From contig JBFXDX010000001.1 of NCBI GenBank assembly GCA_050180705.1, forward strand, positions 62,001 to 126,000: DNA of 64,000 nt, in the 5' to 3' direction. Positions 34,240-43,613 of this stretch are shown piece after piece. Source of the stretch: SB25 sp050180705 (GTDB taxonomy: Bacteria > Bacteroidota > Bacteroidia > Bacteroidales > Tenuifilaceae). The notes beneath the pieces were generated by a model. It ran no database searches, had not been told where the DNA came from, and worked only from the letters and a program-made list of their open reading frames with translations. Each line of letters starts with the position of its first letter. Positions within the stretch are counted from its first letter, which is position 1. A program made the position numbers and the translations under genes.

Positions 34240-35433
34240 CTATTCGTTAATTTTATCGAGACATTTCATGATTAACTCTGCAGCAAGTTTACATTCTTCT
34301 TCCGTAATTGTTAACGGAGGTGAAATTCGAAATGCAGTATCGCAGAATAAAAACCAATCGGTTATAAAACCATTCTCAACGCCGAGTTTTACTAGTTTAA
34401 TCATTTTATCGAAGGAGTTTAATTCGATTGCCATTATTAATCCACACGACCGTATTTCTTTAACTAACGGATGTTTGCCAAGAATATTCCTGAAAATTTG
34501 TTCCTTTTTACTAACGGTTCCGATTAAGTTATCTTCTAAAATTACATTTAGTGCAGAAAGCCCTGCTGCGCAAGAAACAGGATGCCCACCAAATGTAGTT
34601 ATATGACCGAGTACCGGATTGTTTGTGAGACTCCACATTATTTCGCGTGAAGCAATAAATGCGCCAAGAGGCATTCCGCCACCCAATGCTTTTGCAAGTA
34701 CTAAAATGTCGGGAACCACACCGTAGTGTTCAAATGCAAACATTTTACCTGTACGTCCTAAACCTGTTTGTATCTCGTCGAAAACAAGCAATGCATCTAC
34801 TTTTGAGCATTGCTCTTTCAGTTTTTGTAAAAACTCTTTATTTGCTGCAATGATTCCCGCTTCACCTTGTATTGGTTCTGCAATTACACACGCTGTTTTA
34901 CATGTAATTTGCTCCAAATCGGAGATATTGTTGAATTCTATGTGGCGAATATCGGGAAGTAATGGTCTGAAAGCATTCTTAAAAGTTTCGCTGCCCATTA
35001 TGCTTAATGAGCCCTGAGTGCTTCCGTGGTAAGCATTCTTGAATGATATAATTTCTGATCGTCCAGTAAACCGTTTTGCTAGTTTCATTGCTCCTTCAAT
35101 AGCTTCGCTTCCGGAGTTTAGAAAATAAACCGAGTTTAGTGTTTTGGGTAGAATACTAGCCAGTTTTGTGGCAAATTGTACCTGCGGATTTTGAATAAAT
35201 TCGCCATAAACCATTAGGTGCATGTATTTCTCCACTTGTTGCTTAACAGCATCAACAACCTTTGGGTGGCTATGTCCAACATTGCTAACCGAAACTCCCG
35301 ATATTAAATCGATATGCTTTTCTCCGTTTGGCCCCAAAAGATAAACCCCCTCGGCTTTTTCCACTTCAAGCATAAGGGGGGAATCAGATGTTTGGGCAAC
35401 GTAATTTAAAAATAGTTGCCTGTTACTTATCAT
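34240..35433 (-). CDS. Class III aminotransferase (acetylornithine/4-aminobutyrate type)
   Basis: A 397-residue fold-type I enzyme of class III. Visible landmarks are VYFLNSGSEAIEGAMKLAKR, AYHGSTQGSLSIMG, LVFDEIQTGLGRTGKMFAFE and the PLP lysine in LVLAKALGGGMPLGAFIA, then TTFGGHPVSCAAGLS. It transfers an omega-amino group to 2-oxoglutarate; acetylornithine, ornithine or GABA are possible donors, and no arginine genes are near. Starts ten bases after a LytTR regulator gene. Confidence 0.82.
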   Translation of the reverse strand: MISNRQLFLNYVAQTSDSPLMLEVEKAEGVYLLGPNGEKHIDLISGVSVSNVGHSHPKVVDAVKQQVEKYMHLMVYGEFIQNPQVQFATKLASILPKTLNSVYFLNSGSEAIEGAMKLAKRFTGRSEIISFKNAYHGSTQGSLSIMGSETFKNAFRPLLPDIRHIEFNNISDLEQITCKTACVIAEPIQGEAGIIAANKEFLQKLKEQCSKVDALLVFDEIQTGLGRTGKMFAFEHYGVVPDILVLAKALGGGMPLGAFIASREIMWSLTNNPVLGHITTFGGHPVSCAAGLSALNVILEDNLIGTVSKKEQIFRNILGKHPLVKEIRSCGLIMAIELNSFDKMIKLVKLGVENGFITDWFLFCDTAFRISPPLTITEEECKLAAELIMKCLDKINE

Positions 35434-35442
35434 GTTTTATAC

Positions 35443-36153
35443 CTATTTATTAATTAAGTTGATTTCGCTAAGTAGTTTATCCCGATACGATTTTCCAATA
35501 GGAATAACTTTCTTTCCATCGGATGTTCTTATTGCAATAGCATTATCTTCAATGCTATCTATCCTATTTAGATTTACAATGAATGAACGGTGTACTCTTT
35601 TGAATCGTACATTGGGCAGTTGATTCTCTATGGATTTCATTGTTAAATGAATTGTAAATCTGTCATTTGTGGTATTAATCACAATGTAATTTTCAAGGGC
35701 TTCAATCCAAAGAATATCGTTGAATTTGACTCTAATAAGAGAATTATTCTTTTTGATAAAAATTTCCTTTTCGTCATCGAGTGGCGAGCGTTGTTGATTG
35801 TATTTTTCGTAAACCCTGCTAACAGCCTTAAAGAATCGCGGAAATGTGATAGGCTTTAGTAGGTAATCGGTAACGCTGTGCTCAAATGCTTTTAGTGCAT
35901 ACTTTTCCTTCGACGATACTATGATTATTTGAGGATGATTCGCATTTGCCTCAAGAAAATCAATACCTGTCATTTCGGGCATTTCAACGTCAAGAAAAAT
36001 GAGTTGAACGCTGTTTTCAGTATTTTTTAAATAGTTCAAAGCATCAACAGCACTTGAGAAAGAATGAACTAGTTGGAGAAAATCTACTTTTGTTGCATAT
36101 TCCTCAACAACTCTTCTCGACATTTCGTCATCGTCTATAAGAATGCAATTCAT
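35443..36153 (-). CDS. LytTR-family response regulator
   Basis: A 236-residue regulator. Receiver domain at residues 1-120: LIDDDEMSRR (acidic pocket), IFLDVEMPEMTGID (phospho-acceptor Asp) and DYLLKPITFPRF (conserved Lys). LytTR DNA-binding domain at ~135-235, with NDILWIEALENYIVI, FKRVHRSFIVNLNRID and IPIGKSYRDKL. No sensor kinase is next to it, so its kinase is elsewhere. It is followed on the same strand after ten bases by the aminotransferase and exported-protein genes, which it may control. Confidence 0.9.
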   Translation of the reverse strand: MNCILIDDDEMSRRVVEEYATKVDFLQLVHSFSSAVDALNYLKNTENSVQLIFLDVEMPEMTGIDFLEANANHPQIIIVSSKEKYALKAFEHSVTDYLLKPITFPRFFKAVSRVYEKYNQQRSPLDDEKEIFIKKNNSLIRVKFNDILWIEALENYIVINTTNDRFTIHLTMKSIENQLPNVRFKRVHRSFIVNLNRIDSIEDNAIAIRTSDGKKVIPIGKSYRDKLLSEINLINK

Positions 36154-36210
36154 ATCACTCGAATTTTCACCGAATTTAAATAAAATCTTATTATTTACAA
36201 AGATAGACTT

Positions 36211-36924
36211 TTATTTATAGTAAAGTTCCAAAAATCTTTTTTCGATTAAATGATAATTTTTGACTGAGGAACTCAGCCAATTTAGTAGAATTAGCTCAGC
36301 CTCTTCCTTGGAAATAGAAATATCGATTGATGATTCTTTGAGTTTATGAACAAATTCAAAAAGTGACAGAGCTGCAGATACCGATATATTGTAACTTTCG
36401 ATAAAACCGTACATGGGAATTTTTACAAATTCATCGGCAAGCGATAGTGCACTTTTCGTTAAACCGGTTAGTTCTGTGCCGAATAATAGGGCAAACTTTC
36501 CTTTTGTTACATCAAATTCCTTGATGCTTTTATCGTTTGCATGGGGTGAAGTGGCTACTATTCTATAGCCTTGTTTTTTTAAACTATTGATTGCTCGTTC
36601 TGTATTGTAATGCTCTTCATTATACTTATGTATAGTAAGCCATTTCGAGGCACTCATATCAACCTCAGTATTGATATGAAAATCGCAGCTATTTTCTATA
36701 GCATGAACATCCTGAATACCTAAACAATCGCATGTACGAAGAACGGCACTGGCATTTTGAGCTTGAAATATATCTTCGAGAACAACCGTAATGTACCGGG
36801 TACGGTTTGCTAAAACCTTTTTAAAAAGTTCTAGGCGTCTTTCAAGTACTAATTCTGATAAATGGCTAATTAACGATTGTCGAATATTAGCATCCCGAAT
36901 GTATCTATTGTCGAGATCATTCAT
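36211..36924 (-). CDS. TrmH/SpoU-family RNA 2'-O-methyltransferase
   Basis: A 237-residue SPOUT methyltransferase. Motif 1 VVLEDIFQAQNASAVLRTCD, motif 2 LLFGTELTGLT and motif 3 IPMYGFIESYNISVSAALSL make the deep trefoil knot that binds SAM. The whole-protein pattern is that of tRNA(Gm18) methyltransferase TrmH (SpoU). Length and C-terminal helix agree. Encoded ahead of the LytTR gene on the same strand, with a 57-base gap. Confidence 0.87.
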   Translation of the reverse strand: MNDLDNRYIRDANIRQSLISHLSELVLERRLELFKKVLANRTRYITVVLEDIFQAQNASAVLRTCDCLGIQDVHAIENSCDFHINTEVDMSASKWLTIHKYNEEHYNTERAINSLKKQGYRIVATSPHANDKSIKEFDVTKGKFALLFGTELTGLTKSALSLADEFVKIPMYGFIESYNISVSAALSLFEFVHKLKESSIDISISKEEAELILLNWLSSSVKNYHLIEKRFLELYYK

Positions 36925-36943
36925 GGGCGAGAATATTAGTATT

Positions 36944-36973
36944 AAAAAAAAAGGAGAACCAGCGGGTTCTCCT
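36944..36973 (-). terminator. Intrinsic terminator of hup
   Basis: A 9-bp stem (arms 36952-36960 and 36965-36973) with a 4-base loop, about 20 bases beyond the hup stop codon; the A-run at 36944-36952 gives the T-tract on the minus strand. Confidence 0.9.
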
Positions 36974-36992
36974 GAAGAGAAAATAAAATTCT

Positions 36993-37265
36993 TTATTGAA
37001 CTTTACCGTTCAATTCGCTACCAGCTTTGAATTTAACAACTTTCTTAGCCTTAATGTTGATAGGCTTTCCAGTTTGAGGATTACGGCCAGTTCTTGCGTT
37101 TCTTTTAGCAACTGCGAAAGAACCAAAACCTACAAGAGCTACTCTATCACCTTTTTTAAGAGCAGTACCAGTAGCTTTTACAAAAGCGTCTAATGCCTTT
37201 TTAGCATCAGCCTTAGTGATTTTTGCTTCAGCAGCAATAGCATCAATTAATTGAGCTTTGTTCAT
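36993..37265 (-). CDS. hup: HU-family DNA-binding protein
   Basis: A 90-residue protein with the complete HU fold: MNKAQLIDAIAAEAKITKAD at the start, GDRVALVGFGSFAVAKRNAR and the arm motif TGRNPQTGKPINIKAKKVVK. HU is an abundant dimeric nucleoid protein that bends DNA. A strong promoter candidate lies ~50 bases upstream and a terminator follows, so it is a single-gene transcript. Confidence 0.97.
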   Translation of the reverse strand: MNKAQLIDAIAAEAKITKADAKKALDAFVKATGTALKKGDRVALVGFGSFAVAKRNARTGRNPQTGKPINIKAKKVVKFKAGSELNGKVQ

Positions 37266-37312
37266 AATTGATAATTTTTTAGGGTTAAAAATAGTTAGTT
37301 GACTATCAAAGA

Positions 37313-37343
37313 CAAAATTAGCCTATTTATCAATAAATGCAAG
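37313..37343 (-). promoter_or_regulatory. Promoter of hup (TTG, 19 bp, TAATTTTG)
   Basis: Read on the minus strand, CTTG (37340-37343) and TAATTTTG (37313-37320) are spaced by 19 bp, an exact match to the Bacteroidota -33/-7 consensus. Transcription would start about 40 bases before the hup ATG. Confidence 0.65.
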
Positions 37344-37525
37344 TTTTTTCATAGTTTTTTTTGCCATTGTAGCCTTTTTTATTGGTTTTTATAACATCGT
37401 TGAATGTTAATAATGCTAAATTATTGAAATTTTCTAATGATATGCAAATATTTTATATAAAAAATTTCAACTTTTTTTTTGCTCAGACATTTGGTAGTTT
37501 AAAAAAAGACTGTACTTTTGCCCCC

Positions 37526-37613
37526 GGAGAAATGGCAGAGCGGTCGAATGCGGCGGTCTTGAAAACCGTTGACTGTAACAGGTCCGGGGGTTCGAATCCC
37601 TCTTTCTCCGCCA
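37526..37613 (+). tRNA. tRNA-Ser (anticodon TGA), CCA encoded
   Basis: Acceptor stem GGAGAAA/TTTCTCC, D-arm GCAGAGCGG, anticodon loop CTTGAAA (TGA), a long variable arm typical of class II tRNAs, T-arm with GGTTCGAATCC, discriminator G and an encoded CCA. Reads serine UCA codons (and UCN by wobble). Confidence 0.96.
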
Positions 37614-37616
37614 AAT

Positions 37617-37646
37617 AAAAAGAAGACTTTAGGTCTTCTTTTTTTG
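37617..37646 (+). terminator. Terminator of tRNA-Ser(TGA)
   Basis: An 11-bp stem (AAAAAGAAGAC at 37617-37627, complement at 37633-37643) and a T-run, four bases after the tRNA. Confidence 0.88.
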
Positions 37647-37750
37647 TTTATTACCTGTTGATAACTAATGGATAATCAAGTGTATTTCGTTATCAATAAA
37701 AAAAGACGAATATGAATTCGCCTTTTCAATTCGAAATTTAACTTCTCGGA

Positions 37751-37963
37751 TTATTTAACTGTAATAATTAAACCGATAAGTGCTCCTATTGCAATGCTGC
37801 CCCATGGTGAACTTGTAATAGGACATGTTCCGCTATTACATCCTATAAAGTAATAATAACAGAAGCCTAGAGTTCCTCCAATAATTGCTCCCAAAAGTGG
37901 CCATAATATTCTTTTGTTCTTCAGTTTCTCGAAGATTCCTTTAATTTTTATTGGGCATTCCAT
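37751..37963 (-). CDS. Small membrane protein, DUF6132 type
   Basis: A 70-residue protein with two membrane segments (ILWPLLGAIIGGTLGFCYYY and WGSIAIGALIGLIITV) flanking the motif FIGCNSGTCPITSSPW with two cysteines. I recognise this as the DUF6132 family, short proteins often near redox or sulfur genes. The paired cysteines may bind a metal or form a disulfide. It lies between the two tRNA-Ser genes on the opposite strand. Confidence 0.75.
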   Translation of the reverse strand: MECPIKIKGIFEKLKNKRILWPLLGAIIGGTLGFCYYYFIGCNSGTCPITSSPWGSIAIGALIGLIITVK

Positions 37964-38110
37964 AATTGTGATTTATTGGTTACTTTATTTAATTTCAATC
38001 TGTATATATGTAAATATATTGATGCAAATATAAATATTCTTGTAAAAGAATGAAAAATGTATTGTAAAATAGATGTAAAGTATTTACTTTTGCTACCCCA
38101 AAGACAAATA

Positions 38111-38202
38111 GGAGAGATGCCAGAGCGGTCGAATGGGGCGGTCTCGAAAACCGTTGATCTAGGTAACTGGATCCGAGGGTTCGAATCCCTCTCTCTCCGC
38201 CA
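38111..38202 (+). tRNA. tRNA-Ser (anticodon CGA), CCA encoded
   Basis: Acceptor stem GGAGAGA/TCTCTCC, anticodon loop CTCGAAA (CGA), long variable arm, T-loop TTCGAATC, discriminator G and encoded CCA. Reads serine UCG codons. It is clearly related to the tRNA-Ser at 37526 and probably arose by duplication. Confidence 0.96.
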
Positions 38203-38205
38203 AAG

Positions 38206-38233
38206 AAACGAAGGAAACACCTTCGTTTTTTTA
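38206..38233 (+). terminator. Terminator of tRNA-Ser(CGA)
   Basis: A 9-bp stem (AAACGAAGG at 38206-38214, complement at 38220-38228) with a 5-base loop and a T-run, directly after the tRNA. Confidence 0.88.
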
Positions 38234-38336
38234 TTTTAGGATTTTGAATGACGATGAATGCCTTCTCGCTAGTTAATGTAATAAACTTAGTCTGTTTACC
38301 AATTTTAAATTATTATATCTTAAATATAGTATGCTA

Positions 38337-38366
38337 AAAAGCCTGAGATAATAAACTCAGGCTTTT
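38337..38366 (-). terminator. Intrinsic terminator of the MsbA-like gene
   Basis: A perfect 11-bp stem (AAAAGCCTGAG at 38337-38347, complement at 38356-38366) with an 8-base loop, about 20 bases past the stop codon on the minus strand. Confidence 0.87.
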
Positions 38367-38387
38367 AATTGAATATTTTAAGGTAAT

Positions 38388-40205
38388 TTATTTTATCTGC
38401 ATTTTATGGAGTTTTGCATAGTAACCATCCATTGCAATCAACTCATCATGTTTTCCGCGCTCAACGATTTCTCCTTCGTGGAGAACGCAGATAAGATCGG
38501 CATTACGAACAGTTGATAGACGGTGAGCAATAACAAGAGATGTTCTATGCTTCATTAGATTCTCAATGGCATCCTGAACAAGTCTTTCGGATTCAGTATC
38601 CAAAGCGCTGGTAGCCTCATCAAGAATCATTATCGGGGGATTCTTTAGAATTGCACGAGCAATACTAACTCGCTGACGTTGACCTCCCGATAGTTTAGTT
38701 CCTCTATCTCCAATATTGGTATGATAACCGTTTGGTGTAGCCGAAATAAACTCGTGGGCATTTGCAATTTTAGCAGCAGCAGTTACCGATTCCTCATTTG
38801 CGGAGTTAACTCCAAACGATATATTATTGTAAAAATTATCGTTAAAAAGGATCGGTTCTTGGTTTACATTTCCCATAAGATTTCTTATGCTAGCTAAATC
38901 GCAATCTTTAATGTTGATTCCATCAATTAAGATTTCACCTTCCGTAACATCCCAAAAACGTGGTAGTAGATCAACAAAAGTACTTTTACCAGATCCAGAC
39001 TGACCAACTAAGGCAATTGTCATACCTTTCTTAATAACAAGATTTACATTTTTAAGAACTGGCTCATCTCCATATCTGAAACTAACGTTACGGTATTCTA
39101 TTTGTGAGTTGAAATCATCAATCTTTTTTGCACCTTGTTTAATCTTAATGGGATTTTCAGCAGTAAGAATACTATCGATACGATCTGCTGAAGCCATACC
39201 CTTAATAATATTGAAGTATGCATTAGAGAATGATTTTGCAGGATTGATAATCATGTAGAAAATACCAATGTATGCAATGAGGGCTTCGGGAGTGATGTTT
39301 CCTTTTCCGTGAAAAATTAAACTACCACCATACCATAGAACAAGTAGTACAACAACAGTACCTAAAAACTCACTAAGAGGAACCGCTAAATCTCGTCTTC
39401 TCCACATCTTTTTTATAAGAAGGGAGTAGAAACTATTAACGCTCTCAAACCGGGTGGTAACCTTTTCTTCTGCATTAAAAGCTTTTATAACCCGTAGTCC
39501 GCCTAAAGTTTCTTCGATAAGGGTGAGCAATGCTCCCATTTTCTTTTGTCCCTTAAAAGAGGTTTTACGAAGCGTTTTACCTATTCTTCCAATAATTACA
39601 CCTGCTATAGGAAGTATAACTAATACAAAAAGAGTAAGTTGAGGACTTATTATGATTAGACCAATTAGGTGAACTACAATGATAATAGGGTCTTTAAAGA
39701 ACATTTCAAGCGAACGAATTATTGACACTTCAATTTCGTTCACATCGTTTGTCATTTTACTTATAATATCACCTTTTTTCTCTTCGCTATAGTAGCCTAA
39801 TGGCAGGTCAATAACTTTTCGGTAAAGTTCATTTCTAATATCGCGGATTACTCCAGATCTAATTGGTGCAAGGTAGTACAATGCTAGATATGTAAAGAAG
39901 TTTTTAAGGAATGAGGCAATCAGTACAACCGCAATAACAAATAAAAGGGCTGTTGATTTGTCGTACGATTTTATTAAAGAACTTAGAATGTAGTTTAAAT
40001 ATTGAGTTAAGGATTCTGTGTTAAGAGCAAGTTCGGGTTTTACTTCAACTAATGGAACATTTCCAAAAAGTAGTTGAAGAAACGGTATAAGCATGGCAAG
40101 GGAGAAAAGTGAGAATATAGCACCAAGAACATTGCTGAAAACATTTACTCCCACATGTAATTTATATGGGTAAAGATAGCGGAGAAGTCTATAGTATTTC
40201 TTCAT
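38388..40205 (-). CDS. MsbA-like ABC exporter (fused permease and ATPase)
   Basis: A 605-residue half-transporter. Residues 1-330 hold six membrane helices; the ATPase has Walker A ALVGQSGSGKSTFVDLLPR, signature KLSGGQRQRVSIARAIL, Walker B PIMILDEATSALD and the switch histidine in VIAHRLSTVRNAD. The architecture and length match MsbA, the lipid A flippase of Gram-negative envelopes, but close multidrug exporters look alike, so lipid export is the likely and not certain role. Located 74 bases after purB on the same strand. Confidence 0.85.
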   Translation of the reverse strand: MKKYYRLLRYLYPYKLHVGVNVFSNVLGAIFSLFSLAMLIPFLQLLFGNVPLVEVKPELALNTESLTQYLNYILSSLIKSYDKSTALLFVIAVVLIASFLKNFFTYLALYYLAPIRSGVIRDIRNELYRKVIDLPLGYYSEEKKGDIISKMTNDVNEIEVSIIRSLEMFFKDPIIIVVHLIGLIIISPQLTLFVLVILPIAGVIIGRIGKTLRKTSFKGQKKMGALLTLIEETLGGLRVIKAFNAEEKVTTRFESVNSFYSLLIKKMWRRRDLAVPLSEFLGTVVVLLVLWYGGSLIFHGKGNITPEALIAYIGIFYMIINPAKSFSNAYFNIIKGMASADRIDSILTAENPIKIKQGAKKIDDFNSQIEYRNVSFRYGDEPVLKNVNLVIKKGMTIALVGQSGSGKSTFVDLLPRFWDVTEGEILIDGINIKDCDLASIRNLMGNVNQEPILFNDNFYNNISFGVNSANEESVTAAAKIANAHEFISATPNGYHTNIGDRGTKLSGGQRQRVSIARAILKNPPIMILDEATSALDTESERLVQDAIENLMKHRTSLVIAHRLSTVRNADLICVLHEGEIVERGKHDELIAMDGYYAKLHKMQIK

Positions 40206-40279
40206 TTATTTGAATTGTTAATTTTCTAAATCGGCCAAAAGTAAAATAATTTATTCATTTTACTACTAATTATGGAGCA

Positions 40280-41626
40280 TTACTTAATTCCAAGATAGTT
40301 CATTGGCGTGATATTTTTAAGTTCTTGCCTAACATTGTCAGAAACTTTCAGTCCATTAACGAATGAAACAAAATCATCCTGTGTAATAGATTTGTTAGTT
40401 CTAGTTAACTCTTTCAATGCTTCGTACGGATTAGGATAACCTTCGCGGCGTAAAATTGTTTGAATTGCCTCGGCTATTACCATCCAGTTATTCTCTAAAT
40501 CAGCATTAATAGCGGTATTATTGATAATTAACTTATCGAAACCTTTTTGCAACGATTTAAGTGCGATTATTGAATGTGCATAGGGTACGCCAATATTTCG
40601 CATTACAGTAGAGTCCGTTAAATCGCGCTGAAGGCGTGATATAGGTAACTTTGCCGATAAGTGTTCTAGAATAGCATTGGCAAGACCCAGATTGCCTTCA
40701 GCATTTTCGAAATCAATAGGGTTTACCTTGTGTGGCATTGCCGAAGATCCAACTTCACCCTGTTTAATTTTTTGCTTGAAATATTCCATCGATACATAAG
40801 TCCAAATATCTCTGGATAAGTCAATTAAAATTGTATTGATTCGTTTGGTGGCGTCGAAAAGTGCTGCTAAATTATCGTAATGCTCAATTTGGGTTGTTGT
40901 TTGTGAACGATTCAAATTGAGCGATATGTTCACAAAGTTATTGGCAAATTTTACCCAATCGATTGTTGGGTATGCAACAAAATGAGCATTTAGATTACCA
41001 GTTGCTCCACCAAATTTGGCCGAATATGGTATGTTTTTTAGTTGATTAAGTTGTATTTCGATTCTTTCGACAAAAACCCTTATTTCTTTTCCAAGCCTTG
41101 TTGGCGACGCGGGTTGTCCATGAGTATGAGCAAGCATAGGTGTATCAGCCCATTCATCCGATAATGATTGTAATTTCTGTATTAGGTTATTTAATAAGGG
41201 GTAGTATATATTTTGAATTGCATCGCGAAGCATAGCCGGAAATGCGGTATTGTTGATATCCTGAGATGTTAGCCCAAAATGTATAAACTCTTTATACTGC
41301 GATAATTCAAGTTCATCGAATTTTTCCTTTAAGAAATATTCAACGGCTTTAACGTCATGATTGGTAACCGATTCTATCTGTTTTATCCGTTGCGCATCAT
41401 CTTCGCTGAAGTTTGAAATTATTAGTCTTAACTTATCGAAGTTGGAGGCTGAAAAATTGGTTAGTTGAGGAAGCGGTACGTTGCATAATGCGATAAAGTA
41501 TTCAATTTCAACCCAAACTCTATACTTGATAAGAGCAAATTCGGAGAAATATTGTTGAAGTTCGTCAACCTTGTCTCTATAGCGACCATCGATAGGCGAA
41601 ATGGCATTTAGTGTTGTTAGTCCCAT
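40280..41626 (-). CDS. purB: Adenylosuccinate lyase
   Basis: A 448-residue member of the fumarase/aspartase superfamily. The signature GEVGSSAMPHKVNPIDFENA carries the flexible catalytic serine loop; ESVTNHDVKAVEYFLK, FGLTSQDINNTA and LAHTHGQPASPT are the other active-site segments. The enzyme splits SAICAR and adenylosuccinate, releasing fumarate, in purine synthesis. Length is typical of the E. coli PurB type. It is likely transcribed together with or ahead of the MsbA-like gene. Confidence 0.95.
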   Translation of the reverse strand: MGLTTLNAISPIDGRYRDKVDELQQYFSEFALIKYRVWVEIEYFIALCNVPLPQLTNFSASNFDKLRLIISNFSEDDAQRIKQIESVTNHDVKAVEYFLKEKFDELELSQYKEFIHFGLTSQDINNTAFPAMLRDAIQNIYYPLLNNLIQKLQSLSDEWADTPMLAHTHGQPASPTRLGKEIRVFVERIEIQLNQLKNIPYSAKFGGATGNLNAHFVAYPTIDWVKFANNFVNISLNLNRSQTTTQIEHYDNLAALFDATKRINTILIDLSRDIWTYVSMEYFKQKIKQGEVGSSAMPHKVNPIDFENAEGNLGLANAILEHLSAKLPISRLQRDLTDSTVMRNIGVPYAHSIIALKSLQKGFDKLIINNTAINADLENNWMVIAEAIQTILRREGYPNPYEALKELTRTNKSITQDDFVSFVNGLKVSDNVRQELKNITPMNYLGIK

Positions 41627-41642
41627 GATTTGAAAATTTGCT

Positions 41643-41673
41643 CAAATTTACTAAACAATGCGCAATAATCAGA
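41643..41673 (-). promoter_or_regulatory. Candidate promoter of purB (TCTG, 19 bp, TAAATTTG)
   Basis: On the minus strand TAAATTTG (41643-41650) is a full match to TAnnTTTG; a TCTG (41670-41673) lies 19 bp upstream, one mismatch from TTTG. The likely transcript start is close to the ATG at 41626. Confidence 0.4.
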
Positions 41674-41823
41674 ATTTTAGTATAATTCTGAAGCGTTATT
41701 TAACAGAGCCTAGAAAATATGATATGGTTTACATTAATGTTTGTTTAAAGTTAAAACCAAAAGATATTTTTACGAGGAATTTGCTAACTTCGTAGCATAA
41801 TCAAGGTTTATTAATTTGTATGG

Positions 41824-42582
41824 ATGATGATCCGAAAAATAAGAGTATCGGCTATTTCGTATTTGAATACAGCCCCTTTTGTTTACGGGTTGCAGCATTC
41901 TGATATTTTCAGAAATATCGATATTACATTCGATTATCCCTCCGAATGTGCCCGTAAACTTCAACAAAACGAATCGGATATTGGAATTATACCTGTTGCA
42001 GCGCTACTTTCTTTACCCAAATATGATATAATCTCCGATTATTGCATTGGTGCCGTAGGTGCAGTCCGCACTGTTGTGCTTATGAGCAATTCTCCGCTGG
42101 AGAAAATCAAAAAAATATATCTCGACTATCAGTCTCGAACATCAATCAACTTGGTGAAAGTGCTCAGCAAGCATTACTGGAAAAATACACCAGAATGGTT
42201 GCCGTTTACACTATCGCAGGATGCTAATAGTTTAGAATCTCACGAGGGAATAGTAATAATTGGCGATAGGGTATTCAATTCCGAGAATCATTACAAGTAT
42301 TCTATCGACCTTGCAGAGGAGTGGCAAAAATATACTGGATTACCGTTTGTATTTGCAGTTTGGGCTTCGGTTACCCCACTTGAGCAGACTTTCATAGATT
42401 CATTTAATGAATCGTTAGAGTATGGCCTAAAAAATATTCCATTAGCTATCGATAATTTTGAATTGAAATATATTGATAGGAATGACGGTATTAATTATCT
42501 TAACAACAATATCTCCTATAATTTGGATAAATCCAAAATGGAGGCAATTGATAAGTTTCTGGAATTTGTTAAAGAAATGTAA
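41824..42582 (+). CDS. MqnA/MqnD-family menaquinone biosynthesis protein (futalosine pathway)
   Basis: A 252-residue periplasmic-binding-protein-like enzyme. RVSAISYLNTAPFVYGL, ESDIGIIPVAALLSL, CIGAVGAVRTVVLMS, and IYLDYQSRTSINLVKVL are the pattern of MqnA (chorismate dehydratase), the first step of the futalosine route; MqnD has a similar fold and is less likely. It implies anaerobic menaquinone synthesis without the classical Men route. ATG at 41824 or 41827 may be the start. Confidence 0.82.
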   Translation: MMIRKIRVSAISYLNTAPFVYGLQHSDIFRNIDITFDYPSECARKLQQNESDIGIIPVAALLSLPKYDIISDYCIGAVGAVRTVVLMSNSPLEKIKKIYLDYQSRTSINLVKVLSKHYWKNTPEWLPFTLSQDANSLESHEGIVIIGDRVFNSENHYKYSIDLAEEWQKYTGLPFVFAVWASVTPLEQTFIDSFNESLEYGLKNIPLAIDNFELKYIDRNDGINYLNNNISYNLDKSKMEAIDKFLEFVKEM

Positions 42583-42609
42583 AGTTCTATTGAATAAAAA
42601 TAGCTGCCT

Positions 42610-43560
42610 ATGATTGCAATTTTCTACAAGGCTTTCAATAAGATTGTTCATGAAATAGATGTTGAACGTCTGCCCGAGATAGATTACGAGGATTTGCTAT
42701 GGATTGATTTGGCAACTCCTACCGATGATGAACGGGAAGCCGTAGAAATATTTTTCAATATAAACCTTCAAACTCGCCAACAGGTAGAGGAGATTGAGAG
42801 TTCTTCGCGGTATATTGAAACTGAAAATTTGATTATTGCCAACTCAAACTTTCTTATCAGTCGCGATGATGTATATTCTATTGAACCAGTTTCATTTACG
42901 TTAAAGGATGGAATTCTGATATCGCTGCGAACTGGAGATTTAAAGGCTTTCGGAGATACTATTCGCAAAGTTTACTCAAATCATAAAGCGTACCCCACTG
43001 GATATCATACGTTGATTGCTCTGTTGGAAACACGTATCGATTTAGATGCCGATATGGTGGAGGCATTGGCTCGCGAAATTGCAATTTTGACTAAAAAACT
43101 TAGAATTGCCGAGGAGTTGGATGAGGAGTTGATATTGGAGATAAATAAGTTGCAGGAAAATACGATGTTGATTCGTGAAAATTTCATGGATAAGCAGCGC
43201 GTGGTAAGTGGAATTCTTAAAAGTGAACGCTTCCCCAGCGATACCTATCCAAAGTTAAATATTATGACGCGAGACATTGGCTCGCTTATTAATCATACCG
43301 ATTTTAGTTTTGAGCGTTTGGAGTACTTGCAGAATACATTCTTGGGTCTTATCAATATTGAGCAGAATAAGATTATAAAGATATTTACCGTGGTTTCGGT
43401 GGTGTTTATGCCCCCGACTCTTATTGCTTCTGTTTATGGAATGAACTTCACTTTATTCCCTGAACTGAAATGGAAATTTGGATATCCATTTGCGCTGGTT
43501 TTAATGATCCTTTCGTCATTGACTACCCTTTTTATTTTTAAGAAGCGAAAGTGGCTTTGA
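42610..43560 (+). CDS. corA: CorA-family magnesium/cobalt transporter
   Basis: A 316-residue protein: a long cytoplasmic alpha/beta and helical stalk, then two C-terminal membrane helices. The pore signature is SVYGMNFTLFPELKW (the CorA GMN motif), preceded by FTVVSVVFMPPTLIA and followed by YPFALVLMILSSLTTLFIF and a basic KKRKWL tail. A homopentameric channel for Mg2+ is expected. It starts 28 bases after the mqnA-type gene in the same direction. Confidence 0.92.
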   Translation: MIAIFYKAFNKIVHEIDVERLPEIDYEDLLWIDLATPTDDEREAVEIFFNINLQTRQQVEEIESSSRYIETENLIIANSNFLISRDDVYSIEPVSFTLKDGILISLRTGDLKAFGDTIRKVYSNHKAYPTGYHTLIALLETRIDLDADMVEALAREIAILTKKLRIAEELDEELILEINKLQENTMLIRENFMDKQRVVSGILKSERFPSDTYPKLNIMTRDIGSLINHTDFSFERLEYLQNTFLGLINIEQNKIIKIFTVVSVVFMPPTLIASVYGMNFTLFPELKWKFGYPFALVLMILSSLTTLFIFKKRKWL

Positions 43561-43613
43561 TAGTTAGCTTTTGTAAATATTCCTTTAATTACTGACGAAT
43601 AATATTTTTATTT